From Eggerthellaceae bacterium (GTDB lineage: Bacteria > Actinomycetota > Coriobacteriia > Coriobacteriales > Eggerthellaceae): DNA of 25,636 nt. Shown piece after piece: positions 1 through 7,527 of the stretch. The stretch spans positions 1-25,636 of the forward strand of contig CAADXT010000109.1 in the NCBI GenBank assembly GCA_900753095.1. Direction: 5' to 3'. How positions within the stretch are numbered: position 1 is the first letter of the stretch; every line of letters starts with the position of its first letter. Made by a program: the position numbers and the translations under genes. The notes under the pieces were generated by a model. The model saw only the letters and a program-made list of their open reading frames with translations. It searched no databases and had not been told where the DNA came from.

Positions 1-851
1 AAGAGGGCCAGCGTGCCAGGGCCGGAATGGGCGCCGATCACAGGGTCTACGTAGTTCAGCAGGTACTTGGTCACGCCGAACTTCTTGGTGATGAGGCTCT
101 GCAGGTATTCGGCATCTTCAATGCAGTCGCCGTGCGATATTGCCACTACCTGGTCGGCGACGGGGGCGTTGGCGGTGGCCTCCATGTGCTCAACCAGGCC
201 CTGGATGCTCTTCTTGCGGCCGCGTTTCTTTTCCAGCGGGATAAGATGGCCTTCGTTGTCCACATGCATAACGGGCTTGATCTTCAGCATGCTGCCGGCA
301 AAGGCGGCGGTGCGGGAAACGCGTCCGCCACGGTAGAGGAACATCAGGTCGTCTACCGTGAACCAATGAGCCAGGTGCAGCTTGTTCTCGCGTACCCATT
401 TGGCAACCTCGGGCAACGAGGCGCCGTTCTGCTTCATCTTTGCGGCGTAGTACACCAAAAGGCCTTCGCCCATAGAGGCAGCAAGCGTATCGATGCATTC
501 GATGGTGCGCTCGGGAAAGCGCTCTCGCAAGTCGCGGCTTAAGGTTTCGATTGACTCATACGTGCCGGAAAGCCCGCTCGAAAAGCCCAGGTACAGAATG
601 TCGTTCCCCGATTCAAGGATGCTGGAAAGCAGCTCCTCTGAGTCGGCTAGATTGGGCAGGGAAGTGGTGATGACCTTCCCTTCGCGCATCATGGTGTAGA
701 ACTGCTTTAGGTCGGTGGTTTTGCCTTTCAGGTAGCTTTGATGCTGCACGCCATCTACCATGAACGTAAGGGGAAGAATCTCGAGCTCCAACTCATCGAT
801 CAGCGCTTCGGTGAGGTTGCAGCAAGAATCGGTGACAATCTGATAAGGCAT
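1..851 (-). CDS. DegV family fatty-acid-binding protein (3' end outside window)
   Basis: Reading the minus strand from the ATG at 851 gives about 283 codons with no stop, running off the left edge. The family is normally 280-290 residues, so only a few residues are missing. Visible DegV signatures are an N-terminal VTDS motif, TTSLPN near residue 63, GFSSGLSGTY near 88, a DTLAASMGEG stretch near 119, FTVDDLMFLYRGGRVS near 163, an IKPVM motif and a C-terminal HSGPGTLALF. Known DegV/FakB proteins are cytosolic and bind one fatty acid, presenting it to the FakA kinase for acyl-phosphate formation. No fakA or other lipid gene is in view, so the ligand and pathway role are inferred from family. 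The site GGAAGGAC lies about 6 bases upstream of the ATG. Confidence 0.9.
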   Translation of the reverse strand, partial: MPYQIVTDSCCNLTEALIDELELEILPLTFMVDGVQHQSYLKGKTTDLKQFYTMMREGKVITTSLPNLADSEELLSSILESGNDILYLGFSSGLSGTYESIETLSRDLRERFPERTIECIDTLAASMGEGLLVYYAAKMKQNGASLPEVAKWVRENKLHLAHWFTVDDLMFLYRGGRVSRTAAFAGSMLKIKPVMHVDNEGHLIPLEKKRGRKKSIQGLVEHMEATANAPVADQVVAISHGDCIEDAEYLQSLITKKFGVTKYLLNYVDPVIGAHSGPGTLAL

Positions 852-890
852 AAAGAGTCCTTCCCTGCGTAGATGCGTAATGCTGCATAA

Positions 891-899
891 AGCGTAGCA
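891..899 (-). promoter_or_regulatory. Extended -10 promoter candidate for the DegV gene
   Basis: The minus strand reads TGCTACGCT, an extended -10 (TG-N-TACGCT), about 39 bases upstream of the DegV ATG. No convincing -35 is seen. It matches the GCTAnnnT pattern seen ahead of several other genes in this window. Confidence 0.35.
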
Positions 900-983
900 C
901 ACTGCAAAAATGATAAAACGAAACAACTACCTGCGGTTTGTCCAGCTTTTGAATGGGTTGCCTGCACGCCTCTATGAATGGCT

Positions 984-1904
984 TTAAGCCGTTTCCGCTC
1001 CTCTGTGCATCCTTTGCTTCTCTTGGTACATTGCCGCATCGGCCTTCCTGCAGGCTTCTTGGAAAGAGGTTGCAGAGCCTTTCTCGATGATGGAAAAGCC
1101 GAACGAAGCGCTGAGCGTAAGTGTTTCGTCGCTTCGCTGCTTCAGCTCTTGCTTCGTTTCTTTTATGAAGCAAGCAGCTGCATCGCTTGTTGCGTTGGGG
1201 TATACGACGAGGAACTCATCGCCGCCAATGCGCATGATCGTTGCGCTTTCCGGTGCAGCGGCGCGCAGGGCGTCGGCGGTACGTTTTAACAGGGTGTCGC
1301 CCCAGGTGTGCCCTAACGTGTCGTTTGTCCTCTTCAGGTAGTTGCAGTCGGCCATAACGACGCCTAGGGGCTGGCTTGCTTCGTCTTCGAATTCAAGGAT
1401 ATGCGACTCCATATAGTTGCGGTTGCGAAGCCCGGTGAGCTTGTCGAAGTACGAAAGCTGCTCGGCCTGCTTCAACGACGTGATATCGCGTGTTGCCACA
1501 AGAACGGTTTGCAACTCGCCTTCTTCGCTGTAGCGCTGTGGGATTACCTGCAAGGAGTACCAGGTTCCCTCTAGGTCTTTCACATCGCATCCCAGAAAGG
1601 TGTTGCCCTGGAGCCTTTTGGCGATCGTGCGAGAGTCCATGAGCTCCTTGACCGCGTCTCTGCTTTCGGGAGAAACAACCTCAAGGCATACCTTCTCAAG
1701 AAAGTCCTTCGGATCGGAATGCTGCTCGAACACCTCGGATACCCGTTCGGACAAGTTGATGGGCTCGAGCTTCGATTCGCTTAAATGAAGGAGGAACGTT
1801 GACTGGTACGTTGCGCTGATCGCATTGATGATGCGAAGCTGCTTTTGGGTGGTGAGCAGGTTCTTTTGTAGAGGTAGCCGCGCACAATCAGTATCGCGCT
1901 GCAA
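984..1904 (-). CDS. PAS-GGDEF diguanylate cyclase, C-terminal part of a frameshifted sensor gene
   Basis: The frame encodes a PAS-like segment (about residues 45-150, ending in a RDITSLKQAEQLSYFDKLTGL linker) followed by a full GGDEF domain with intact RIGGDEF and an AMYQEK end. This is the domain that makes cyclic di-GMP from two GTP. The inhibitory I-site RxxD expected just before GGDEF reads PESA, so product inhibition by that site is probably absent. The nominal ATG at 1904 has no ribosome site and its first 12 residues look out of frame. The real N-terminus is encoded by the overlapping frame 1781-2794, and one extra A in the A4 run at 1864-1867 would join them into a protein of about 600 residues. 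This is either a true frameshift, a sequence error, or recoding. Confidence 0.8.
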   Translation of the reverse strand: MQRDTDCARLPLQKNLLTTQKQLRIINAISATYQSTFLLHLSESKLEPINLSERVSEVFEQHSDPKDFLEKVCLEVVSPESRDAVKELMDSRTIAKRLQGNTFLGCDVKDLEGTWYSLQVIPQRYSEEGELQTVLVATRDITSLKQAEQLSYFDKLTGLRNRNYMESHILEFEDEASQPLGVVMADCNYLKRTNDTLGHTWGDTLLKRTADALRAAAPESATIMRIGGDEFLVVYPNATSDAAACFIKETKQELKQRSDETLTLSASFGFSIIEKGSATSFQEACRKADAAMYQEKQRMHRGAETA

Positions 1905-2794
1905 AGAACCAGGTATGCGATGATGCCCAGCGAAACTATATCCCCTGTGCTGCTGAATACTTCAGAGGCGGGATACAGAAGGTAGATATTGTAGTCTTCG
2001 AATACGCTGCGCAACCCGTAGTAGGTTGTGCTGTCGTAATTCAGCTTGGTCAGCGCATCGTTGCGCCATTCGATGGAAGTGAACAGGGCATCGTTTTGGC
2101 TGGGGTCTTCGCTTTGGACGTCGGCGTTGTTGGTCGAGAGGATCTCGCTGCCCTTTGCGATGATGGCCGTTGGGCTTTTCCGGAAGGTGTCGTCGGAAAG
2201 GATGCTTCCGAAGCTGAACTTGTAGGAGTCGGCGGCGGGCTTCTGCTCCGATTCATAGCAGAGAAGGAGGCCGCCCTTGTAAGGGGTAACCACGTAGTTG
2301 TACGGGATGCCTTCTATGGTTTCGGAGTTCGAGAAGCTCGTTGCTTGCTTTGACAGGACGCCACGCACCGATTCGGTTTGCAAAGTGCTTTCCCAAAGGG
2401 CGCGCGAGTCGCGTTCGTCCATATCTGCTTGAGCAAGGGTTTCTCCCTGCGCATCGACTAGCAGGACGCCGCCAAGGTGCTCGGAGTGGATGAAGGAGAA
2501 GAGGAAATCGCTGTCTGTGAGCTTTTCTGGGTCGATGAACTCCTGCAGCCCCTCAGATACGTCGAGCAGGGTCTGCAGCGATTTGGCAGAGTTGCCGTCT
2601 TCGTAGTTCTCGTATTTTTGGCACGTGGTTTCAAGGAACGATTCGGTTTCCTTGGCCAATTGGTACGTTTCATCAAGATCGCTTTTGTGGCCTATTCCGC
2701 ATAGTGTAAGCACTACGGCCACGGTAACAACCAGGAAGAAAACGCCAACTGTTTTCGTGTCGAAATGAGCGATATGGTTTTTAGCTCGCATCAT
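1781..2794 (-). CDS. Membrane sensor domain, N-terminal part of the frameshifted GGDEF gene
   Basis: This frame starts with a transmembrane helix (about residues 14-34), then an extracytoplasmic region of about 245 residues, then a second helix (about 283-305, ending RGYLYK). That is the layout of a Cache-type or similar periplasmic sensor feeding a cytoplasmic output domain. After YLYKR the frame loses sense (TCSPPKSS and onward), exactly where the downstream PAS-GGDEF frame begins to make sense. The ATG at 2794 overlaps the last 14 bases of the upstream solute-binding-protein gene, indicating translational coupling. The sensor domain family was not recognised by eye. If the break is real, this fragment alone would be a membrane stub without output. 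Confidence 0.75.
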   Translation of the reverse strand: MMRAKNHIAHFDTKTVGVFFLVVTVAVVLTLCGIGHKSDLDETYQLAKETESFLETTCQKYENYEDGNSAKSLQTLLDVSEGLQEFIDPEKLTDSDFLFSFIHSEHLGGVLLVDAQGETLAQADMDERDSRALWESTLQTESVRGVLSKQATSFSNSETIEGIPYNYVVTPYKGGLLLCYESEQKPAADSYKFSFGSILSDDTFRKSPTAIIAKGSEILSTNNADVQSEDPSQNDALFTSIEWRNDALTKLNYDSTTYYGLRSVFEDYNIYLLYPASEVFSSTGDIVSLGIIAYLVLCSAILIVRGYLYKRTCSPPKSSFASSMRSAQRTSQRSSFI

Positions 2795-3614
2795 TTGCAG
2801 CCTCCACGCACGTATGGCCTTGGTCGTATTTGGATACGATGCCGGAAAGCGTTCCGTCTTCTTTCATCGAGGCCAATGCGGCGTCGATGTCGTTTCTGCA
2901 TTCGCTGTTCGTGGGTGCGAAAGCAACACCGAGGCTTAGCGTTGCAAGGTTTTCGTCTAGGTATCGATACCTATCGGGGTATTCGTTCATTATCTCCTGA
3001 AGGACGATGCGATGCCCTGCCAGCCCATCGGTGTAGGCTTTCACGAATGCGGTTGTGGCCATATCGAAGGTTCCGTAGGTGTGGATGTTGGTTGTGCGAA
3101 TCGCATCGGGGAGCTTTCCCGCTATGAGTTCTTCTGCTTTTGAGTTCGCCCTTACTGCGATGCCGCCCGGGCCGTTGAAGCTGCTTAGGCTATCTGAGGG
3201 GCATCGGCTGTCTACGATAAGGGCTTCCTTGCTGTAGAGGTAAGGGTTCGTCCAAAGGTAATCCTGCTCACGACCATCCATGACGAACGCCGTCCATATG
3301 CAGTCGATGCTGCCATCGGCCAGGTACGCATCGCGTTCGCTCCAGGGGAGGTTGACGAATACTGGCTTGTAACCAGCGCGGCTGCATGCCTCTTTGGCGA
3401 TTTCTGCGTCGATGCCCTGGTACTCTCCGTTGCGGTCTAGATAGAAGTAGGGCTTGAGCAGGTCAACGCCGATGCGAAGCTCAGGGAGGTTCTCGTTGCT
3501 GCTCTCGGCGGCCGAGCTGTTGCTGGAGCTTTGGCATCCGCAGAGGCAGAGCATCGAGAGAGCAAGGCCGACAATTGCGATGAGCATGCTTATTTGCTTG
3601 CGTTTCCCGTTCAT
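2781..3614 (-). CDS. Transporter substrate-binding lipoprotein (family 3 type)
   Basis: The 277-residue product has a Lys/Arg-rich start, a hydrophobic segment and a lipobox-like LCGC, with Cys27 the likely lipidated residue. A Ser/Asn-rich linker follows, then a type II periplasmic-binding fold: LRIGVDLLKPYFYLDRNGEYQGIDAEIAK is not written in full here, but the IGVD...G.YQGID pattern is typical of amino-acid-binding SBP_bac_3 proteins. No permease or ATPase gene is adjacent; the next gene is a membrane GGDEF protein that overlaps it by 14 bases. I infer that this protein senses a small ligand and presents it to the cyclase rather than serving an ABC importer. GGTGGGG just before the ATG serves as ribosome site. 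The ligand is unknown. Confidence 0.85.
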   Translation of the reverse strand: MNGKRKQISMLIAIVGLALSMLCLCGCQSSSNSSAAESSNENLPELRIGVDLLKPYFYLDRNGEYQGIDAEIAKEACSRAGYKPVFVNLPWSERDAYLADGSIDCIWTAFVMDGREQDYLWTNPYLYSKEALIVDSRCPSDSLSSFNGPGGIAVRANSKAEELIAGKLPDAIRTTNIHTYGTFDMATTAFVKAYTDGLAGHRIVLQEIMNEYPDRYRYLDENLATLSLGVAFAPTNSECRNDIDAALASMKEDGTLSGIVSKYDQGHTCVEAANDAS

Positions 3615-3839
3615 TTCCCCACCGCCTTTCGTTGCGCAATATCACCATGGTACGCATTTCTGCGGGAGGGGGTAAGGAAATCGCAGGTAATTAAGTGTTT
3701 TCAGGCGGTACGCACGGTTTTAAGGCAAGTTTACCCGTGTAACTTATGAAACGAGGTTTTGAGGCTTTTCCTGTATAACTGGTTTGTGCCACTTTGCTGA
3801 TTGTTGGCATTGGGCTCATTTAGGTATCCGGAGGTAACG

Positions 3840-4727
3840 TTGATCGATCTGATTCATCTTAGGGCTGGCAAGCTTGCTGCCGCCATCGACCCTATGGGCG
3901 CCCAGCTTTCCAGTTTGCAGCTTGAGGGGTGCGAATATCTTTGGCAAGGCAACCCTGCTTATTGGGGTAGGCGAGCGCCTATCTTGTTCCCGATCGTGGG
4001 GTCGCTCCGCAATGGGCGCGCAGAATCGGCACAGGGGCCGTGCGTTATGGGGCGTCACGGTGTTGCGCGCAACTTTGAGCATGAGGTGGTTGCGCATGAC
4101 GCTCTAAGCGCGACGTTCGAGCTGCGCGAAAACGCCGAGACGCTTGCTGCCTATCCGTACCGCTTCAAGCTGAACACGACGTATACGATTGCGGGCGAAG
4201 CCACGCTCTCGCAAACGTTTACGGTGGCAAATCCTGGTGATGCGCCGTTGCCGTTTTGCGTGGGCGGGCATCCAGCGTTCAACGTGCCTGTTCCGGGCCC
4301 TAAGGGCGAAACGTTTGAGGATTACGTACTGGAATTCGACGAGCCATGGACGTGCGCCTTGCCCCTTATCGGCGAAGATGGCCTTATGAGCTGGGATAAT
4401 CTGCGCGAATGCCCGAGCAACTCCGCCACGGTCGCGCTTACTCATCGTAGTTTCGACCATGATGCGCTGATGTTCACCGATGTGCCCGGAAGGGCGTTGA
4501 CGCTTAGGGGAGCTAAAAGCGGCCATGGCGTCCGCGTTGAATTCCCCGACTTTACCTACATCGGCGTTTGGTCGGCGGCCAACGATGCGCCTTTCGTTGC
4601 CTTGGAGCCATGGACGGGCCACACCACTGCCCACAGCGAAAGCGACATCTTCGAGGAAAAGGCAGGTATGACCATCCTCCAGCCTGGCGAAACCAAACGC
4701 TTCACCTTTGGCATCACGCTTTTCTAG
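3840..4727 (+). CDS. Aldose 1-epimerase family protein
   Basis: The product resembles the galactose-mutarotase-like YeaD/LacX group: an N-terminal AAIDPMGAQLSSLQ strand, EYLWQG, a RAPILFPIVG motif with conserved Arg near residue 45, a central GGHPAFNVP with the conserved His, and C-terminal VALEPWTGHT. These enzymes interconvert alpha and beta anomers of hexoses. I place the start at TTG 3840 because GGAGG lies five bases upstream, giving 295 residues; an upstream TTG at 3801 would add 13 residues but has no such site. The gene stands alone, diverging from the substrate-binding-protein gene and ending convergent with the TIM-barrel gene. Substrate is not predictable. Confidence 0.85.
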   Translation: MIDLIHLRAGKLAAAIDPMGAQLSSLQLEGCEYLWQGNPAYWGRRAPILFPIVGSLRNGRAESAQGPCVMGRHGVARNFEHEVVAHDALSATFELRENAETLAAYPYRFKLNTTYTIAGEATLSQTFTVANPGDAPLPFCVGGHPAFNVPVPGPKGETFEDYVLEFDEPWTCALPLIGEDGLMSWDNLRECPSNSATVALTHRSFDHDALMFTDVPGRALTLRGAKSGHGVRVEFPDFTYIGVWSAANDAPFVALEPWTGHTTAHSESDIFEEKAGMTILQPGETKRFTFGITLF

Positions 4728-4810
4728 GCAGGAAAGCGCAGGCTCTGCACCTTCTGATCAGCTACGCTGCATTGGGCTGGGCGAGTAGTTTGCTCCATGG
4801 GCTGCCTCAG

Positions 4811-4847
4811 GCAAAAAAGAAGGGCTGGAAACGTTCGTTTCCAGCCC
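4811..4847 (-). terminator. Rho-independent terminator for the 7102-4916 operon
   Basis: An 11-bp perfect stem GGGCTGGAAAC/GTTTCCAGCCC (4822-4832 and 4837-4847) with a 4-base loop is followed on the minus strand by TTCTTTTTTGCC. It sits 70 bases after the TIM-barrel gene stop. The plus side lacks a T-run, so it primarily serves the minus strand. Confidence 0.85.
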
Positions 4848-4915
4848 GATAGTCGGAATTCAGTCCGAAGAGCCCTCTTTTGAAAAACAAGGAAGAGCCT
4901 TGCTTTCAGTTTCGG

Positions 4916-5749
4916 CTATTTCGTGGTGATGGACTTGAACGCCTCGGTTTGAGCCTTGATGCCGCGCTCTGCCGCAAAGCGCTCGATGGAGGTTGCGCCG
5001 AAGAAGCCGTCGATGCCGGGAACGTGCTCGATAACGTAGGCTGCGTCCTTAGGCTCGGCGATGGGGCCGCCGTGGCAGATAACCATGGTCTCAGGGTTGA
5101 TGTTGTGAACTGCCTCAACGATGCCCTTGATGATCTCAACACAATCGTCGAGGGTGCGCGCGGTTTCTGCGCCGATGGTGCCGCCCGTGGTGAGGCCCAT
5201 GTGGGCAACGATGATATCGGCGCCTGCCTTGGTCATGTCAATGGCCTGCTGCTCATCGAATACGTAGGGGCAGGTGAGCATATCGAGCTCATGCGCCTTG
5301 GCGATCATCTCGACCTCAAGGTCGTAGCCCATGCCGGTTTCTTCCAAGTTCTGGCGGAACACGCCGTCGATCAGGCCAACCGTGGGGAAGTTCTGAACGC
5401 CGTTGAAGCCCTGCTCCTTCAAGTCTTTCAGGTACTTTTCCATTACGCGGAACGGGTCGGTGCCGCATACGCCGGCAAGCACGGGGGTGTGCTTAACAAC
5501 AGGAAGAACCTCTACGCCCATCTCCACAACGATCTGGTTTGCGTCGCCGTAGGAAAGGAGGCCCGCCAGCGAGCCGCGGCCTGCCATGCGGAAACGACCG
5601 GAGTTGTAGATAACGAAGATGTCGGCTCCGCCAGCCTCGGAGGACTTAGCGGTAATGCCGGTACCGGCGCCTACGCCGAGCAGGATTTCGCCCTTTGCGC
5701 GCTTTTCCTTGAAGCCGGCCATGATCTCTTCGCGGGTCTTGTAAAGCAT
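4916..5749 (-). CDS. Phosphoenolpyruvate hydrolase family TIM-barrel protein (Tm-1 C-terminal-half homologue)
   Basis: The 277-residue protein looks like the PEP-hydrolase-family TIM barrel (Pfam PEP_hydrolase): N-terminal GAGTGITAKSSEAGGAD, FVIYNSGRFRMAGRGSL near residue 45, VCGTDPFR near 95, an FPTVGLIDG motif, AGADIIVAHMGLTTGG near 185, and a C-terminal ICHGGPI...GFFGATSIER. The same domain forms the C-terminal half of the plant protein Tm-1. The ATG at 5749 is preceded by AAAGGAAG. It lies 141 bases downstream of a Tm-1-like ATP-binding gene on the same strand, and the two are probably one operon. The name reflects family annotation; the true reaction is uncertain. Confidence 0.85.
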   Translation of the reverse strand: MLYKTREEIMAGFKEKRAKGEILLGVGAGTGITAKSSEAGGADIFVIYNSGRFRMAGRGSLAGLLSYGDANQIVVEMGVEVLPVVKHTPVLAGVCGTDPFRVMEKYLKDLKEQGFNGVQNFPTVGLIDGVFRQNLEETGMGYDLEVEMIAKAHELDMLTCPYVFDEQQAIDMTKAGADIIVAHMGLTTGGTIGAETARTLDDCVEIIKGIVEAVHNINPETMVICHGGPIAEPKDAAYVIEHVPGIDGFFGATSIERFAAERGIKAQTEAFKSITTK

Positions 5750-5801
5750 GTTGCTTCCTTTCTCTTTCAGGGCGCATGCCCTGTTGATAAACGTCTTTTG
5801 C

Positions 5802-5832
5802 GCCTTCTGCGTCCGAGTTTTACGCAGAAGGC
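5802..5832 (-). other. Intercistronic 11-bp inverted repeat
   Basis: GCCTTCTGCGT (5802-5812) and ACGCAGAAGGC (5822-5832) are perfect inverted arms around a 9-base loop, in the gap between the Tm-1-like and TIM-barrel genes. No T-run follows on either strand, so an RNA-stability or processing hairpin is more likely than a terminator. A short direct duplication of CCAAGTG lies just to its right at about 5840-5855. Confidence 0.6.
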
Positions 5833-5890
5833 TTCAATTGCCAAGTGCCAAGTGCCCGAGTTTTTGCGCTTGGCGTGAGCTTGCTGGTGC

Positions 5891-7102
5891 TTACTGCTCC
5901 ATCAGCTTGATCAGCTCGTCAACGGCGGCTTTCGCGAATTCGTCGTCGTTGATGTGCGCGTCGATCTCCGTGAGCGTTGCGCGGTCCTGGTCGATGTCGG
6001 AGCGAAGGGCGTTGAAGAGCGCTTCGTCTTCATCGGGGCCGTAGAAAGGCTGGCCTTCGGCGTCGATCATCGAAACGCCTTTCAGGGGCAGCATGACCGT
6101 GCAAGGGCCGATGGACTGGTTGACCTTTTCGGCAAGCTTCTTGCCCAGCGCCTCGTTTTCCTCCACGGTGGTGCGCATCAGGGTAACGGTGGGGTTGTGC
6201 TTGTAGAGGTTGCGGTTCTTATGCTGTGCTGGAACCGTGTCCCAGGGGCCGAAGTTCACCATGTCCATAGCGCCAACGGATACTACGGCGGGCACGCCCA
6301 TCAGGGCTGCCGCGTCGTTGCGCTCGGGGCCTGCTGAAAGCACGCCGCCTACCAGCTCGTCGCACCATTCGGTGGTGGTAAGGTCGAGCACGCCCTTGAT
6401 GAAGCCGCCGCGCACCAGCGATTCCATGCATTTTCCGCCCGTGCCCGTTGCGTGGAACACCAGCGTCTCGTATCCCGCGTTCTCAAGCAGCTCTTGCGCC
6501 TTGGTGACGCAAGGGGTGGTTACGCCGAACATCGTGCAGGCAACCAACGGGCGAGCCGATTCGATTTCCGGCACATCGTAGCTCAGCATGCCCACCATGG
6601 CATGGATGGCGTTGTTGTAGATGGTTGCCGAGAAGGAATTGATGCCCGAAACGTCCACGATGGAGGGGAACATGTTGATGTCGGATGCGCCAACGTAGGG
6701 AGTGGTGTCGCCTGATGCCATGGTGGAGACCATGATCTTCGGGACGCCGATGGGCAGCTGCTGCATGCCGGCGGTGGCGATTGCGGTGCCGCCTGAACCG
6801 CCCATGGAGAACACGCCCTGGAAACGGCCGTTGTTGTACAGCGCAGGAAGCAGCTGCTTGATGCCGTCGGTCATGGTTTGGGTGGCCAGGGCGCGGTCTT
6901 TCTTCTCCACGATGGTGGAAAGCTCGATATCGATGGCCTTCGTAACCTCTTCATTCGAGATATCGGGCGCATAGGTGGGGTCGAACACGCCGCAATGGAT
7001 GGTGAGGGTGTCGATGCCCAGCTCCTCGAAGCGCTCCTTGACGTATTTGAACTCTTCGCCTTTGGTGTCGAAGGTTCCCACGATAGCTACGGTCTTGCTC
7101 AC
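5891..7102 (-). CDS. Tm-1-like ATP-binding domain protein (UPF0261 family)
   Basis: The 403-residue product matches the UPF0261/Tm-1-like family along its length: N-terminal VAIVGTFDTKGEEFKYVK, a FSMGGSGGTAIAT glycine-rich loop near residue 95, PKIMVSTMASGDTTPYVG near 125, a FGVTTPCV motif, FHATGTGGKCMESL near 215, and a late ALGKKLAEKVN segment. In plant Tm-1 this domain binds ATP and is the N-terminal half, fused to the TIM-barrel domain encoded here by the next gene. The GTG start at 7102 has AAAGGAGG six bases upstream. The physiological substrate in bacteria is not something I can state; a sugar-acid or organophosphate metabolic role is only a guess. Confidence 0.88.
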   Translation of the reverse strand: MSKTVAIVGTFDTKGEEFKYVKERFEELGIDTLTIHCGVFDPTYAPDISNEEVTKAIDIELSTIVEKKDRALATQTMTDGIKQLLPALYNNGRFQGVFSMGGSGGTAIATAGMQQLPIGVPKIMVSTMASGDTTPYVGASDINMFPSIVDVSGINSFSATIYNNAIHAMVGMLSYDVPEIESARPLVACTMFGVTTPCVTKAQELLENAGYETLVFHATGTGGKCMESLVRGGFIKGVLDLTTTEWCDELVGGVLSAGPERNDAAALMGVPAVVSVGAMDMVNFGPWDTVPAQHKNRNLYKHNPTVTLMRTTVEENEALGKKLAEKVNQSIGPCTVMLPLKGVSMIDAEGQPFYGPDEDEALFNALRSDIDQDRATLTEIDAHINDDEFAKAAVDELIKLMEQ

Positions 7103-7148
7103 GTAGCCCTCCTTTCATAAAGGGTGGCTGCAACGTCTGCAACCGACG

Positions 7149-7185
7149 GTTCATTTTAGTTAAAACGTGTTCACTTTTGGTGAAC
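7149..7185 (-). promoter_or_regulatory. Operator-like inverted repeats upstream of the Tm-1 pair
   Basis: GTTCACTTTTGGTGAAC (7169-7185) is a palindrome with perfect 6-bp arms GTTCAC/GTGAAC. A degenerate copy, GTTCATTTTAGTTAAAAC, follows at 7149-7166 with a roughly 20-bp centre spacing. It is 65-85 bases upstream of the GTG start at 7102, where an operator would sit. The rest of the 425-base gap 7103-7527 holds an imperfect palindrome around TTATAAGT/ACTTAT (about 7226-7242) and a terminator; I see no gene in it. Confidence 0.5.
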
Positions 7186-7440
7186 TTGGGTAGGCGGAGC
7201 GTTATTGCGGGGGAACGGATTGATAAGTTTTACTTATAACTTAAGCCTTGTTTTTGCCTAATTGTTGCGGTTTTCCCATAGGTGCAGGTGAGCAAAGCGG
7301 GGGACTATGATTGCCTGTTTCCCGTTTGCCTACAGCGCCAGTTCGTTGACGCTCTAAAGGATTTCGACGTTCTGTCCCCTTGTTGGGGTGAAGCGAACTT
7401 GCGGAGTTAAGCTTGCCGCTGATTCCCATTTGCCATAAAG

Positions 7441-7472
7441 CGAAGAAGGCGACCGTGCGGCCGCCTTCTTCG
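7441..7472 (-). terminator. Terminator-like hairpin after the symporter gene
   Basis: CGAAGAAGGCG (7441-7451) pairs perfectly with CGCCTTCTTCG (7462-7472) around a 10-base loop, 56 bases after the symporter stop. On the minus strand it is followed only by CTTTATGG, a weak U-tract, so termination efficiency is uncertain. Confidence 0.6.
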
Positions 7473-7527
7473 TTGGGGGAGTTTGCCTCTGAAGCGAGGC
7501 TATTTCGTGAAGCGTTTGGGTTTGGGG

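Noticed and set aside
1861..1870. Programmed -1 frameshift at the A4 run
   Set aside because: A re-reading of one A would restore the frame, but no classic slippery heptamer with downstream structure is apparent; a mutation or sequence error is simpler.
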